A stretch of DNA of 64,000 nucleotides from Gottfriedia acidiceleris (GTDB lineage: Bacteria > Bacillota > Bacilli > Bacillales > Bacillaceae_G), in the NCBI RefSeq assembly GCF_023115465.1, contig NZ_CP096034.1, forward strand, positions 3,286,001 through 3,350,000. The letters are read 5' to 3'. The position numbers were made by a program, and so were the translations under genes. Below, one piece after another: positions 8,986 through 17,387 of this stretch. Within the stretch, counting starts at the first letter, position 1. The number at the start of each line of letters is the position of its first letter. A model generated the notes under the pieces. That model had not been told where the DNA came from. It worked only from the letters and a program-made list of their open reading frames with translations, and ran no database searches.

Positions 8986-9690
8986 ATGAGTATACATATT
9001 GGTGCTGAACAAGGCGCAATTGCTGATAAAATTTTATTACCTGGTGACCCATTAAGAGCTAAATATATCGCAGAAACATTTTTAGAGGATGTTGTTTGTT
9101 ATAATGATGTACGTGGAATGCTTGGTTTTACTGGTACATATAAAGGCCAAAGAATTTCCGTTCAAGGTACTGGAATGGGAGTACCTTCAATTGGTATTTA
9201 TGTAAATGAACTGATTAATAGTTATGGTGTAAAAACTTTGATTCGCGTTGGTACATGTGGTGGACTTCAAAAGGATGTAAAAATTCGTGATGTCATTATT
9301 GCGATGACGACTTGTACAGATTCAAATATGAATCGTCAAACATTCCCTGGTTTCGATTATTCTCCATGTGCTAGCTTTGATTTATTAAAGAAAGCGTATG
9401 ATGGTGCAGTGAATAAAGGGTTAAATGTTAAAGTAGGAAATATATTAACTTCAGATCTTTTCTACCGAGATAGTATGGACATGTATGAAAAATTAGCTAA
9501 TTACGGAGTTCTTGCTGTTGAAATGGAAACTACTGCATTATACACAATCGCAGCAAAACATAATGTAGACGCACTTACTGTTTTAACTGTAAGTGATCAT
9601 ATCTTCACTGGTGAAGAAACATCTGCACAAGAAAGACAAACTACTTTTAATGACATGATTGTCATCGCTTTAGATGCAGCAATCGCTTAA
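8986..9690 (+). CDS. deoD: Purine nucleoside phosphorylase, DeoD type
   Basis: This enzyme phosphorolyses purine (deoxy)ribonucleosides to the free base and (deoxy)ribose-1-phosphate. It has 234 residues, typical of the hexameric DeoD class. The motifs are [11 protein letters not shown] (phosphate site), [28 protein letters not shown] and the catalytic-Asp region TVSDH. The ATG has AGGAGG seven bases upstream. It stands alone, without deoB/drm or pdp, and has its own terminator. Confidence 0.95.
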   Translation: MSIHIGAEQGAIADKILLPGDPLRAKYIAETFLEDVVCYNDVRGMLGFTGTYKGQRISVQGTGMGVPSIGIYVNELINSYGVKTLIRVGTCGGLQKDVKIRDVIIAMTTCTDSNMNRQTFPGFDYSPCASFDLLKKAYDGAVNKGLNVKVGNILTSDLFYRDSMDMYEKLANYGVLAVEMETTALYTIAAKHNVDALTVLTVSDHIFTGEETSAQERQTTFNDMIVIALDAAIA

Positions 9691-9697
9691 TATATAG

Positions 9698-9733
9698 TTA
9701 AAAAACCTGGGATGGTGATCTCAGGTTTTTTAA
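9698..9733 (+). terminator. Terminator of deoD
   Basis: TTAAAAAACCTG pairs with CAGGTTTTTTAA around GGGATGGTGATCT. Confidence 0.85.
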
Positions 9734-9815
9734 CTTTTATATTATGCATTTTATCAATATCAAAAAAAGCCCTGAATAATGGTCTTATCCCTGTCAAGTA
9801 GACAGATAAAAAAAG

Positions 9816-10655
9816 CTATGCTGCTAACGCGTGTCGGTATTCAACTGGCGCGCGTTTTTTTAATTTTTTTTGAAAACGTTTGTAATTATAGTGGTAAATA
9901 TAGTCCTCGATCGCTTGTCTAATTTCTTCTTCTGATTTACACTGTTTTATATACAACTTCTCTGTTTTGAGATGCGAAAAGAAGGATTCAATGCAGGCGT
10001 TATCTAGGCAGTTTCCTTTGCGAGAGTGGCTGCCTTTTATGCCATAATCCTCTAATCGTTTATTGTATGCCTTAGACGTATACTGAAAGCCTTGATCTGA
10101 ATGGAGAACGGCTTCAGCTACGTCTTTTTTTCTTGCCCATTGCGTAACTGTATTCAAAACAAGTTCAAGGTCATTGCGTTTTGATAGTTGCCAGCTTACT
10201 ATTTCATTATTAAACAGATCTTGAATGACAGATAAATAATAAAATTGTTTACCATCCGAAACATAGGTAATATCCGTAACCATTTTTTGATTAGGTCCCG
10301 TAGCCCTAAATTTCCTCTGAAGTCGATTAGGGTAGATAACCGAAGGAGTCTTTCCATGTCGTTTTCTTTTCTTTCGAATGATCGATTGGATCTTCATTTC
10401 CTTCATCAGGCGATACACTTTTTTATGATTAATCCTGTAGCCGTTTTCTTTTAAACTGTCAGTCATCCGTGGGTATCCAAACTCTGGATTAAGTAAATGC
10501 ACACCTATCATGTGTTCTCGTATATCTTGATTTTCTTCAACTTTAATCTTCCTATTTATTTTTTTACTTTTCCACTTATAGTAGCTCGCAGGCTTCACAT
10601 ACGCGATTTCTAATAACCAAGTAATTGGATGGGTAACTTTTAGCTCTTCAATCAT
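9816..10655 (-). CDS. IS3-family transposase OrfB (DDE catalytic part)
   Basis: 279 residues of rve integrase core. The HTH_21-like region (HMIGVHLLNPEFGYPRMTDSL, about 48-68) precedes the DDE domain: MVTDITYVSDG (D128), VLHSDQGFQYTS (D187) and NACIESFFSHLK (E223), spaced D(59)D(35)E as in IS3 elements. The reading frame stays open upstream to the A6G slip at 10712-10718, so the active protein is probably an OrfAB fusion of about 393 residues made by -1 frameshifting. The stop codon lies within the left inverted repeat. It looks intact. Confidence 0.9.
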   Translation of the reverse strand: MIEELKVTHPITWLLEIAYVKPASYYKWKSKKINRKIKVEENQDIREHMIGVHLLNPEFGYPRMTDSLKENGYRINHKKVYRLMKEMKIQSIIRKKRKRHGKTPSVIYPNRLQRKFRATGPNQKMVTDITYVSDGKQFYYLSVIQDLFNNEIVSWQLSKRNDLELVLNTVTQWARKKDVAEAVLHSDQGFQYTSKAYNKRLEDYGIKGSHSRKGNCLDNACIESFFSHLKTEKLYIKQCKSEEEIRQAIEDYIYHYNYKRFQKKLKKRAPVEYRHALAA

Positions 10656-10684
10656 TTCATACTTTATTTGTTGGGGGATATCAT

Positions 10685-10996
10685 CTACTCCTTTATCAGA
10701 TTTGGATACTGCTTTTTTAGGTATTCTACCTGCGCTTTTAAGTAGTCTCTTTCTTCTTCTACTGATTTAAATTTCGTTCGTGGTCTACCTTTAAGTGGAT
10801 TTGTACCCCCGCCTCGCACATCAAATGGTTCGCCACTTCCCCACTTCTTAACCCAAACTTTAAGCTGGGTGCAATGTCGAATTCCTAGTTCGTCAGCTAT
10901 TACTCGATAACTTTGGCTACCATTAACATACTTCATCACTGCTTTTAATTTAAATTCTTCTGTATAGCTTTGAAACTGTTGACCTTTTTTAGCCAT
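10685..10996 (-). CDS. IS3-family transposase OrfA (helix-turn-helix)
   Basis: 103 residues with the HTH of the InsC/IS150 type (YTEEFKLKAVMKYVNGSQSYRVIADELGI, read as positions about 11-40), which binds the element ends, and a C-terminal leucine-zipper-like helix (KSVEEERDYLKAQVEYLKK). The -1 slip heptamer AAAAAAG falls at codons 94-95. Zero-frame translation ends nine residues later (PNLIKE). Confidence 0.88.
   Translation of the reverse strand: MAKKGQQFQSYTEEFKLKAVMKYVNGSQSYRVIADELGIRHCTQLKVWVKKWGSGEPFDVRGGGTNPLKGRPRTKFKSVEEERDYLKAQVEYLKKQYPNLIKE
10712..10718 (-). other. Programmed -1 frameshift site of the transposase
   Basis: On the minus strand the sequence is CT AAA AAA G, giving A_AAA_AAG in the OrfA frame. 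After slipping one base back, the frame reads GCA GTA TCC and stays open through to OrfB. Confidence 0.75.
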
Positions 10997-11207
10997 AGAA
11001 AAATCCCCTCCAAGTCACATTCATATCTTCATGTTAACATGAAGCTTTTTTCGAATGTCTACCTAAAGGGGATAATATCATAATTCCGGCTCTTTAAAAT
11101 AATTTTAATTTATTAAATATTAGTGAACTAACGTCGTTTTTATACCACTTTACATCCAATCAAAGGTACAATAGCAATATCGAAAATCAAATTAAGGATG
11201 GTAAGGA

Positions 11208-11621
11208 ATGAAGAAACAGCAATCAATTTTATTTTTCACCTGGGTTGTAAGTATTATTGCAACACTAGGTAGTTTATCATTTTCAGTCATTAATCATTGG
11301 ACACCTTGTTCATTATGCTGGTATCAGCGAATTTTTATGTACCCAATCGTATTTATAATAGGAATCGCTTTTTATAAAAATAAAATAAAAGATGTTATTT
11401 ATGTTTTACCCTTATCACTAATAGGTATGTGTATTTCAATCTATCATATTTTAATTCAAAAAGTTCCTGCACTTAAGGAAACAGCAACACAGTGTGGTCC
11501 GGTCCCTTGTACTGGGGATTATTTAAATTGGTTTGGATTCATTACAATTCCAATGCTGGCATTTGTTGCGTTCCTAATTATTAACATTTGCTGTATAACT
11601 CTTTTACGAAAAACAAATTAA
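11208..11621 (+). CDS. bdbC: Thiol-disulfide oxidoreductase of the DsbB family (BdbC/BdbB)
   Basis: A 137-residue four-helix membrane protein that reoxidises a thioredoxin-like partner (BdbD) and passes electrons to quinone. It has the first redox pair C34-SL-C37 in TPCSLCWYQRIFMYP and the second pair C96/C101 in TQCGPVPCTGDYL, as in B. subtilis BdbC (138 residues). No bdbD is adjacent, unlike in B. subtilis. Its stop codon overlaps the convergent DUF72 gene. The choice between the BdbB and BdbC names is by similarity only. Confidence 0.88.
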   Translation: MKKQQSILFFTWVVSIIATLGSLSFSVINHWTPCSLCWYQRIFMYPIVFIIGIAFYKNKIKDVIYVLPLSLIGMCISIYHILIQKVPALKETATQCGPVPCTGDYLNWFGFITIPMLAFVAFLIINICCITLLRKTN

Positions 11622-12466
11622 AATAATTCAAGCTGCTCGGTAGAAGATGGTCCAAATTCAATACCTAGCAGCTTCATTAATTGTTTAGCATTATCCGCTG
11701 CATCTCCACCAGAGTTATTATTAAATAGTATACAAATTTCTTTTGTGTTTTTTGATAACTGTTCAATTCTTTCTACCCATTCGTATAATTCTTCTTCATT
11801 ATATCGGTATAAATAACGTACTTCACGCCAATTTTCTTGCCCATTGTGATTCCATCCATATATATTTCGGCCATGGAAACGGATTAAAGTTAAATTTGGA
11901 TTCGTAGGATGTAATACAATTGGTATGCTTCCATTACCTGCTTGTGGCTCATCACAAATTGAATGAATCCATCCTTCATCCTCCATAAACTTCAACGTTT
12001 GCTCATAAAACATAGGATAAAACCATGTCTGATTACGAAATTCTAAAATTGCAGGAAGACCTTTAAGTTTACTTTTTAAAGTTCTTAATAATTCAACATT
12101 TTCTTTTTTACAATTAAACCATGGTGGAAACTGAAATAATATTCCTTTTAATTTATTCGCTTCAATTAAAGGCTGGATTGATTCCAAAAATGGCGTCAAC
12201 AGTAAAATTTGTTCCTCTTTAGAATAATTTTGCCTTGAATGGCCAGTGATTCCGCCATACGCTTTAACGATAAATGCAAAGTCAGCCGTTGTTTGATTTA
12301 CCCATTTTTGATAATTTGATTGTGGCATAATACTATAATAGGAAGAATCAATTTCAACAATTGGAAAATGCATGCAATATTGTCTCAATTTTTTTGAAGA
12401 GTGTATCCGATCAGGGTATAAACTATCATGATCGCCCCACCCAGTAACTCCAATTTTTATTTCCAT
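11618..12466 (-). CDS. DUF72 protein (YunF-like)
   Basis: A 282-residue TIM-barrel-like protein of the DUF72 family. The start KIGVTGWGDHDSLYP closely resembles B. subtilis YunF. Family hallmarks include IVEIDSSYYSIMP, ILFQFPPWF, LEFRNQTWF, IRFHGRN and the C-terminal ILFNNNSGGDAADNAKQL. Biochemical function is not established. It ends four bases inside the 3' end of bdbC on the other strand, so no separate terminator lies between them. Confidence 0.85.
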   Translation of the reverse strand: MEIKIGVTGWGDHDSLYPDRIHSSKKLRQYCMHFPIVEIDSSYYSIMPQSNYQKWVNQTTADFAFIVKAYGGITGHSRQNYSKEEQILLLTPFLESIQPLIEANKLKGILFQFPPWFNCKKENVELLRTLKSKLKGLPAILEFRNQTWFYPMFYEQTLKFMEDEGWIHSICDEPQAGNGSIPIVLHPTNPNLTLIRFHGRNIYGWNHNGQENWREVRYLYRYNEEELYEWVERIEQLSKNTKEICILFNNNSGGDAADNAKQLMKLLGIEFGPSSTEQLELF

Positions 12467-12592
12467 ACTTCTCTCCCATTAGTTCTTTCACTACTAATTA
12501 ATTATTTCTAATTTTCATTAAAATAAACGAATTAGTTTGATATAATGACTACAGTATAATCTTATTTTAGTAGAAATTGGAGTATAGTGTAA

Positions 12593-13816
12593 ATGATTAA
12601 CGAGACAGTACAAGAATTAAAAAATAAAATAACCGAGCTTGAAGAAAAAGTAAAAACGTATGAAACAATTTTAAATACAATAACTTCCGGATCTATATTT
12701 TCAAATGAAACTCGTGAATTATCAAATTCGAATCATTTAACTAGAAATACAAGTTTATGTAATACAAATAATGAAACACTTCCATTACATACTAAATTCT
12801 CTAACTTTTTATCTAATAGTCGCAGAACTTTGCAATCGATCTACGATGCTTTACCGCATCACATAGTATTTATCGATAAAGATGGGATCATTACGCTATA
12901 TAACCAACAAGTTGCGATTGATTTTAGAATTACTAAATACGAATTAATCGGTCGGCATATTAGAAATTTATTAAAAATAGACGATAAAGACATTTGTTTA
13001 CTACAAACACTTTATTCAGGTGAAGAATTTTATAATAAAGAAATTTTAAATATTAACTATGGGATTATCAATACCCGTATCATCCGTGATATAAATGGAG
13101 AAATTTCAAGAGTAATTGGTGTTTTTCATAATTTAAACGATGCAAGGGATTCTGAAAAACTAGCAATGTCAGGTAGAATTGCTGCGGGTATTGCACATGA
13201 AGTCCGCAATCCACTTACAACTGTTAGAGGTTATTTACAATTCTTGCAAGAAGAAGCTCCACCTCAATATAAACAATTGTTTAAAGATTTATTGATTCCA
13301 GAATTAGATAGAGCAAATGGAATCATTACTGACTTTTTATCTATTACAAAGAATGCGAACTATAAACCAGAGCCTATTAATATTAATGATTTTTTATCGA
13401 ACCACATAAAACAACTATTATTTAGCGAGACTGTTTTAAATAATGTTACTATTGAATACTATCTATCTGAGGATTTAAAAGGAGCACATATTTTCTTTGA
13501 TAAAAACCAACTTGTACAAGTAATTTTAAATTTATTTCATAATGCATTGGATGCTAAAAAAGAAGGTCTGCTTACAATTATCATTGCAACTTATATTGAT
13601 AAGGATTTTATTTATATTGCATTAAAAGATGATGGATCAGGAATTCCACCTTCAGATTTACCATATATATTTGATCCGTTCTTCTCAACTAAAGATGACG
13701 GTACTGGACTAGGTTTATCTCTAACTAAAAAACTGATTCAAAATCATAACGGTACCATATCTGCAATAAGCGATACTAATGGAACTACTTTTACAATTAC
13801 ATTACCAATTAAATAG
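12593..13816 (+). CDS. Cytoplasmic PAS-domain sensor histidine kinase, sporulation-kinase type
   Basis: 407 residues with no transmembrane segment. A short coiled coil (about 5-28), a variable linker, a PAS domain (about 80-185, HHIVFIDKDGIITLYN and IIRDINGEISRVIGVFHNL), a HisKA domain with GIAHEVRNPLTTVRGYLQFLQ (phospho-accepting H202), and an HATPase domain: N box NLFHNALDAKKEG, G1 DDGSGIP, F box YIFDPFFSTK, G2 GTGLGLSLTKKL. The H box matches KinA/KinE-like kinases that feed Spo0F. No response regulator gene is adjacent, consistent with a phosphorelay kinase. Specific assignment is not possible. Confidence 0.88.
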   Translation: MINETVQELKNKITELEEKVKTYETILNTITSGSIFSNETRELSNSNHLTRNTSLCNTNNETLPLHTKFSNFLSNSRRTLQSIYDALPHHIVFIDKDGIITLYNQQVAIDFRITKYELIGRHIRNLLKIDDKDICLLQTLYSGEEFYNKEILNINYGIINTRIIRDINGEISRVIGVFHNLNDARDSEKLAMSGRIAAGIAHEVRNPLTTVRGYLQFLQEEAPPQYKQLFKDLLIPELDRANGIITDFLSITKNANYKPEPININDFLSNHIKQLLFSETVLNNVTIEYYLSEDLKGAHIFFDKNQLVQVILNLFHNALDAKKEGLLTIIIATYIDKDFIYIALKDDGSGIPPSDLPYIFDPFFSTKDDGTGLGLSLTKKLIQNHNGTISAISDTNGTTFTITLPIK

Positions 13817-13832
13817 ATTTATCCATAAAAAA

Positions 13833-13858
13833 GACCAAAACATCAAAGTTTTGGTCTA
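13833..13858 (-). terminator. Terminator between the kinase and quinone reductase genes
   Basis: AGACCAAAAC pairs with GTTTTGGTCT around ATCAAA. The strong T run is on the minus-strand side, so it mainly ends the minus-strand transcript. Confidence 0.8.
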
Positions 13859-13863
13859 ATTTA

Positions 13864-14832
13864 TTAAACAGATAAGATGATTTTTCCAGTTGATTTTCTA
13901 CTTTCTAATAGATCATGAGCAAGCTTACCATCTTTTAAAGGAAACACAGTAGGTTTTTGTACGATTAATTGTTTAGTTGCAATCCAATTAAATAGCTCAT
14001 TACTTCTACGTAGTCTCTCTTCTTTTGAAATTAATACATTCCACAAGTCTCCACCAGTTAGTGTTTTTGAAGTATCCATTAACATTCTTGGATCAATATG
14101 AACTGGATCCCCTCCAGCCATTCCATAAAATACAACTGTACCGTGAACTTTTGTTGCTTCAAAGCTATCCATTATTGTAGATCCTACTGATTCATATACA
14201 ACATCTACACCATTTTTTTCTTTTGTGAACTCTTTTATTTGTGAAACCCAATTTTCAGTATATAAAAATACTTCTTTCGCACCGATTGATAAAGCTTTTT
14301 CCCTTTTTTCTTGTGATGAAGTTAATCCGATTACCTCTCCACCTTTTAAAAGAATCATTTGAGTCAATAATTGACCAACACCACCTGCTACTGCATGAAC
14401 AAGTGCAACATCACCTGATTTTATTTTATAACTATCATTAATTAAATAATGAGCAGTTAAACCTTGTAGCATAATAGACGCAGCAATTTCAAAATTAATT
14501 TCATCTGGAATTGGTACAATATGTGATTCCTTTGCAGCAACATACTCTGCGTTCGAAAAAGGAACATCTGCAAACGCTACGCGATCTCCTATTTTATAGT
14601 CCGTTACTTCAGAACCGACTTCAGAAATAACACCTGAGCCTTCATACCCTAAAATGTACGGAGGATCCCCTGCTAAATGATAATTTCCTTTACGACGATA
14701 AATATCTGCAAAATTAACACCTACAGCCTTCATTTCAACTAATACTTCATCATTTGAAATTTTAGGTGTTGCTATTTCTTCGTATTTCAATACGTCTGAT
14801 TGACCAAATTCTCTAAAAACAAGTGCTTTCAT
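13864..14832 (-). CDS. NADPH:quinone oxidoreductase (medium-chain dehydrogenase family)
   Basis: A 322-residue zinc-free MDR protein of the QOR type, expected to reduce quinones with NADPH. The N-terminal GroES-like fold includes GVNFADIYRRKG and LGYEGSGVISEVG. The Rossmann motif is AVAGGVGQLLTQM, the NADPH region LTSSQEKREKALSIGAKEVF, and the C-terminal motif LLESRKSTGKIILS. The gene starts 18 bases after the nrdF stop and so is probably co-transcribed with the ribonucleotide reductase genes. A functional link to them is not obvious. Confidence 0.88.
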   Translation of the reverse strand: MKALVFREFGQSDVLKYEEIATPKISNDEVLVEMKAVGVNFADIYRRKGNYHLAGDPPYILGYEGSGVISEVGSEVTDYKIGDRVAFADVPFSNAEYVAAKESHIVPIPDEINFEIAASIMLQGLTAHYLINDSYKIKSGDVALVHAVAGGVGQLLTQMILLKGGEVIGLTSSQEKREKALSIGAKEVFLYTENWVSQIKEFTKEKNGVDVVYESVGSTIMDSFEATKVHGTVVFYGMAGGDPVHIDPRMLMDTSKTLTGGDLWNVLISKEERLRRSNELFNWIATKQLIVQKPTVFPLKDGKLAHDLLESRKSTGKIILSV

Positions 14833-14850
14833 TTACATACTTCCTTACAT

Positions 14851-15819
14851 TTAAAATTCAAACACAAAATCCTCATCTGTTAATTTTTCCACTGTGACTG
14901 CTTTTACATACCCATTACCTTTAACAGAGAAGAAATCATGATTTTTTGTATCTGTTTTTAAACCATTTAAAACAATTGGATTAATATCTTCTTCATCAAA
15001 ATAATAATCAAAACCTAAGTTCATTAACGCTTTGTTTGCATTATATCGAATAAACTTATTAACTTCATCTACTAAACCTATTGAAGAATAAATTTCTTCT
15101 GTATATTGTAACTCAATTTCATATAATTGAACTAATAATGACATTGTTTCATTGTAAAGTCGAGTTTTTTGTTCATCAGTAAATTGGTCATAAATTTGTT
15201 GCGCTAATATTCCTACAAATACACCATGTATACTTTCATCTCGTAAAATTAGATTAATAATCTCACCACTAGCAGTCATTTTACCTTGACCGGCTAAGTA
15301 TAATGGGAAGAAAAATCCACTATAAAATAAGTAACTTTCTAAAAATACACTTGCAACCATTGCCATGTATAACTCTTCATCCGAAACATTACGCTTTAAT
15401 AAATTTAAATAATAAGAGGAAATTAATTCCGATTTTTTAGTTAAAATCGGATGCTCGTCCACCCATTTAAACAAATCTTCAATTTCATCTTCTGTAGCTA
15501 GAGTTGTAAAAATATGCGAATAGCTTTTTGCATGTACTTCTTCCATCGCACCCATGAATGCTAGTACACTTTTTGCTTGTAAATTTTTAAGATGAACTAA
15601 GATTAAAGGCATACCTTCTCCGCCTTGCTTAGTATCTAATAAGGTTAGACCACCTAAAACCTTTTTAAATGCTGATTGTTCCTCTTTTGATAATGTATTC
15701 CAAGTATTTTTATCAGATGAAACGACAATTTCTTCTTCAGTCCAAAACTGCGATAGATTTTGTTTCCAAAATACTAAACTAAAATCATCTTCTTTTTTAT
15801 TCCAGTTAACAGCTTTCAT
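14851..15819 (-). CDS. nrdF: Class Ib ribonucleotide reductase beta subunit
   Basis: This subunit carries the tyrosyl radical and dimetal (Mn or Fe) site that starts deoxyribonucleotide formation in NrdE. It has 322 residues. Metal-ligand helices are seen in GAMEEVHAKSYSHIF and LRDESIHGVFVG; WNTLSKEEQSAFKKVLGGLTLLDTKQ is typical of NrdF. The C-terminal tail TVEKLTDEDFVFEF should dock NrdE. The ATG has GGGGGAAATATGA upstream. It is separated from nrdE by 158 bases containing a large hairpin. Confidence 0.95.
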   Translation of the reverse strand: MKAVNWNKKEDDFSLVFWKQNLSQFWTEEEIVVSSDKNTWNTLSKEEQSAFKKVLGGLTLLDTKQGGEGMPLILVHLKNLQAKSVLAFMGAMEEVHAKSYSHIFTTLATEDEIEDLFKWVDEHPILTKKSELISSYYLNLLKRNVSDEELYMAMVASVFLESYLFYSGFFFPLYLAGQGKMTASGEIINLILRDESIHGVFVGILAQQIYDQFTDEQKTRLYNETMSLLVQLYEIELQYTEEIYSSIGLVDEVNKFIRYNANKALMNLGFDYYFDEEDINPIVLNGLKTDTKNHDFFSVKGNGYVKAVTVEKLTDEDFVFEF

Positions 15820-15843
15820 TCATATTTCCCCCTAATCATAAAG

Positions 15844-15895
15844 AAAGCTCGATCATATAGAACAATAGCATAAATCATTCTATATTCGAGCTTTT
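15844..15895 (-). terminator. Hairpin between nrdE and nrdF, possible attenuator
   Basis: AAAGCTCGATCATATAGAA (15844-15862) pairs with TTCTATATTCGAGCTTT (15878-15894) with a two-base bulge. The minus-strand side continues CTTTAT, a weak T tract. It may lower nrdF read-through or protect the upstream message. Confidence 0.5.
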
Positions 15896-15977
15896 CATTT
15901 TAGATCATTAAGTAATTTCATTTAGATTTCAAACTAGATGATTGAACTCTTTATATACTAAAGTCCAATGCTACCTT

Positions 15978-16934
15978 TTATACTGAGCAACTAATACATT
16001 CTTCAACACTTAATTTACGAGTACGTGTGTAATATAAACTCTTTAATCCTTTTTTATTAGCATAAATATAATATCTAGCAAGCTCTCGCGTTGAGATATC
16101 ACTGTTTACATAAAGGATTGTACTAATTCCTTGATCGACGTGCTGCTGAATTTCGGCAATTAAGTCAATTAATTTAAATTGGTTAATATCATAAGCTGAT
16201 TTATAATACCAGAAACTATTTTTTGATAAATATGGCATTGGATAATAAGTTGTTGAATTAGCGTAAGTTCTAGATTCTATAACATTTACAATCGGCATAA
16301 CCGATGAAGTAGCATTTTGAATGTAACTAATCGATTGTGTAGGCGCGATTGCTAAACGATAGCTGTTATATAAACCATACGCTTGTACTTGCTTACTTAA
16401 TGTAACCCAGTCAAATTCATTTGGGATATAGATTCCATTAAATAATTCCTTTACCTTATCTGTTTTAGGTTCAAATGATTTTAAAGTATACTTTTCAAAA
16501 TAAGTACCTTTAGCGTATTCACTCTTTTCAAAATCCTTAAACGTTTTACCAGTTTCTTTAGCGATTAGCATACTTTTTTCAATAGAATAAAAGTTTACCA
16601 TCATAAAGAATGTGTTCACAAAATCTTTAGCCTCAGCACTTTCATATGAAATTCCATTTTTCGCTAAAAATCCATGCAAATTCATTGCACCTAGACCAAC
16701 CGAATGAAGTTCTTCATTTGCCTTTTTCACTGTAGGTGCATTCTCTATTTCCGTCATATCTGTTACAGCTGTTAATGCCTCAATTCCAACATGTACAGAT
16801 TCTCTGATCGCTTTATTTTCCATTACGTTTACAATGTTTAATGATCCTAAATTACAATTCACATCACGTTTGATTTGATCTTCTTCACCATAGTTATTGA
16901 TAACTGATGTTTCTTGTAGTTGAAAAATTTCTGT
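15978..16934 (-). CDS. nrdE: nrdE exon 2, class Ib ribonucleotide reductase alpha subunit (C-terminal part)
   Basis: This is the 3' exon of nrdE. It opens TEIFQLQETSVINNYGEED and continues KRDVNCNLGSLNIVNVME, the standard class Ib stretch following SNLC, so it joins in frame to exon 1 once 453 bases are removed. It carries GLGAMNLHGFLAK, NTFFMMVNFYSIEKS, SYRLAIAPTQSISYIQNATSSVMP and the redox-active C-terminal ECISCSV. Read without splicing, it could be annotated as a separate ORF from a GTG at 16862, but that would lack most of the junction. Together the exons give a protein of about 694 residues, a normal NrdE length. Confidence 0.9.
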   Translation of the reverse strand, partial: TEIFQLQETSVINNYGEEDQIKRDVNCNLGSLNIVNVMENKAIRESVHVGIEALTAVTDMTEIENAPTVKKANEELHSVGLGAMNLHGFLAKNGISYESAEAKDFVNTFFMMVNFYSIEKSMLIAKETGKTFKDFEKSEYAKGTYFEKYTLKSFEPKTDKVKELFNGIYIPNEFDWVTLSKQVQAYGLYNSYRLAIAPTQSISYIQNATSSVMPIVNVIESRTYANSTTYYPMPYLSKNSFWYYKSAYDINQFKLIDLIAEIQQHVDQGISTILYVNSDISTRELARYYIYANKKGLKSLYYTRTRKLSVEECISCSV

Positions 16935-17387
16935 CTCTTATATTCAATCAGGCCCGCTACAACCCAACCCGTTCTCTTATGAACTGCTACATGTCACCAT
17001 GCAGGATAGACTATATCATCACCTTCAGCTCAACCTGGTAAGGTGCTCTGCTTTTCCACTCGCTTTTAAGTGTACTCTACTCGCTTCTTCACTGGAGTTT
17101 TTCATCCAGCTATGCTTTCGATAGTCGTTAGGCATTTACTTATCTTAATCTTTCAGAAAGTCTCTTATAGGTAGGAAATATATTGCGATCTTGATTTGAT
17201 TTCTTTAGACATTCCTAATTATTATGTTACATCTTGATAAATGAAATTAATAACACTTAATACCTATAAGACACTTACTATAATACTGTTTAAGATAAGA
17301 TTTAGCACGGTAGATTACCTATTATAAGGCTTCTCCCGTTTAACAGAGTTTTCGACTAGAATTTCTCCTAGAAGGTGCTAGCTATTA
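16935..17387 (-). ncRNA. Group I self-splicing intron in nrdE, without ORF
   Basis: 453 bases interrupt nrdE between TGT (Cys of SNLC) and ACA (Thr of TEIF). The exon ends in T and the intron ends in G, as group I introns require. P1 can form between the exon end GTGT and the intron GCAC about nine bases in, with the expected U.G wobble at the cut. The 3' half contains GATGATATAGTC, resembling the conserved S element (AAGATATAGTC) that helps form P7. There is no open frame of useful length, so no homing endonuclease. Boundaries come from restoring the NrdE frame. The helices were not folded computationally. Confidence 0.85.

Larger units (their letters stand above)
9785..11075. mobile_element. 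IS3-family (IS150 group) insertion sequence
   Basis: An element of about 1291 bp bounded by imperfect 33-bp inverted repeats at 9785-9817 and 11043-11075. Both start TTATCCC, both contain TAGACA at positions 15-20, and both end AAAAAAGCT, with about 24 of 33 positions matching. It encodes OrfA and OrfB on the minus strand with an A6G slippage site between them, as in IS150 relatives. Both frames are open, so it looks complete. I see no clear 3-5 bp target duplication, so the outermost bases of the ends are uncertain. Confidence 0.85.

Noticed and set aside
15978-16862. The C-terminal NrdE half as a separate gene starting at 16862
   Set aside because: The upstream 24 codons continue the conserved NrdE sequence in frame to the intron boundary, so it is exon 2, not an independent gene.
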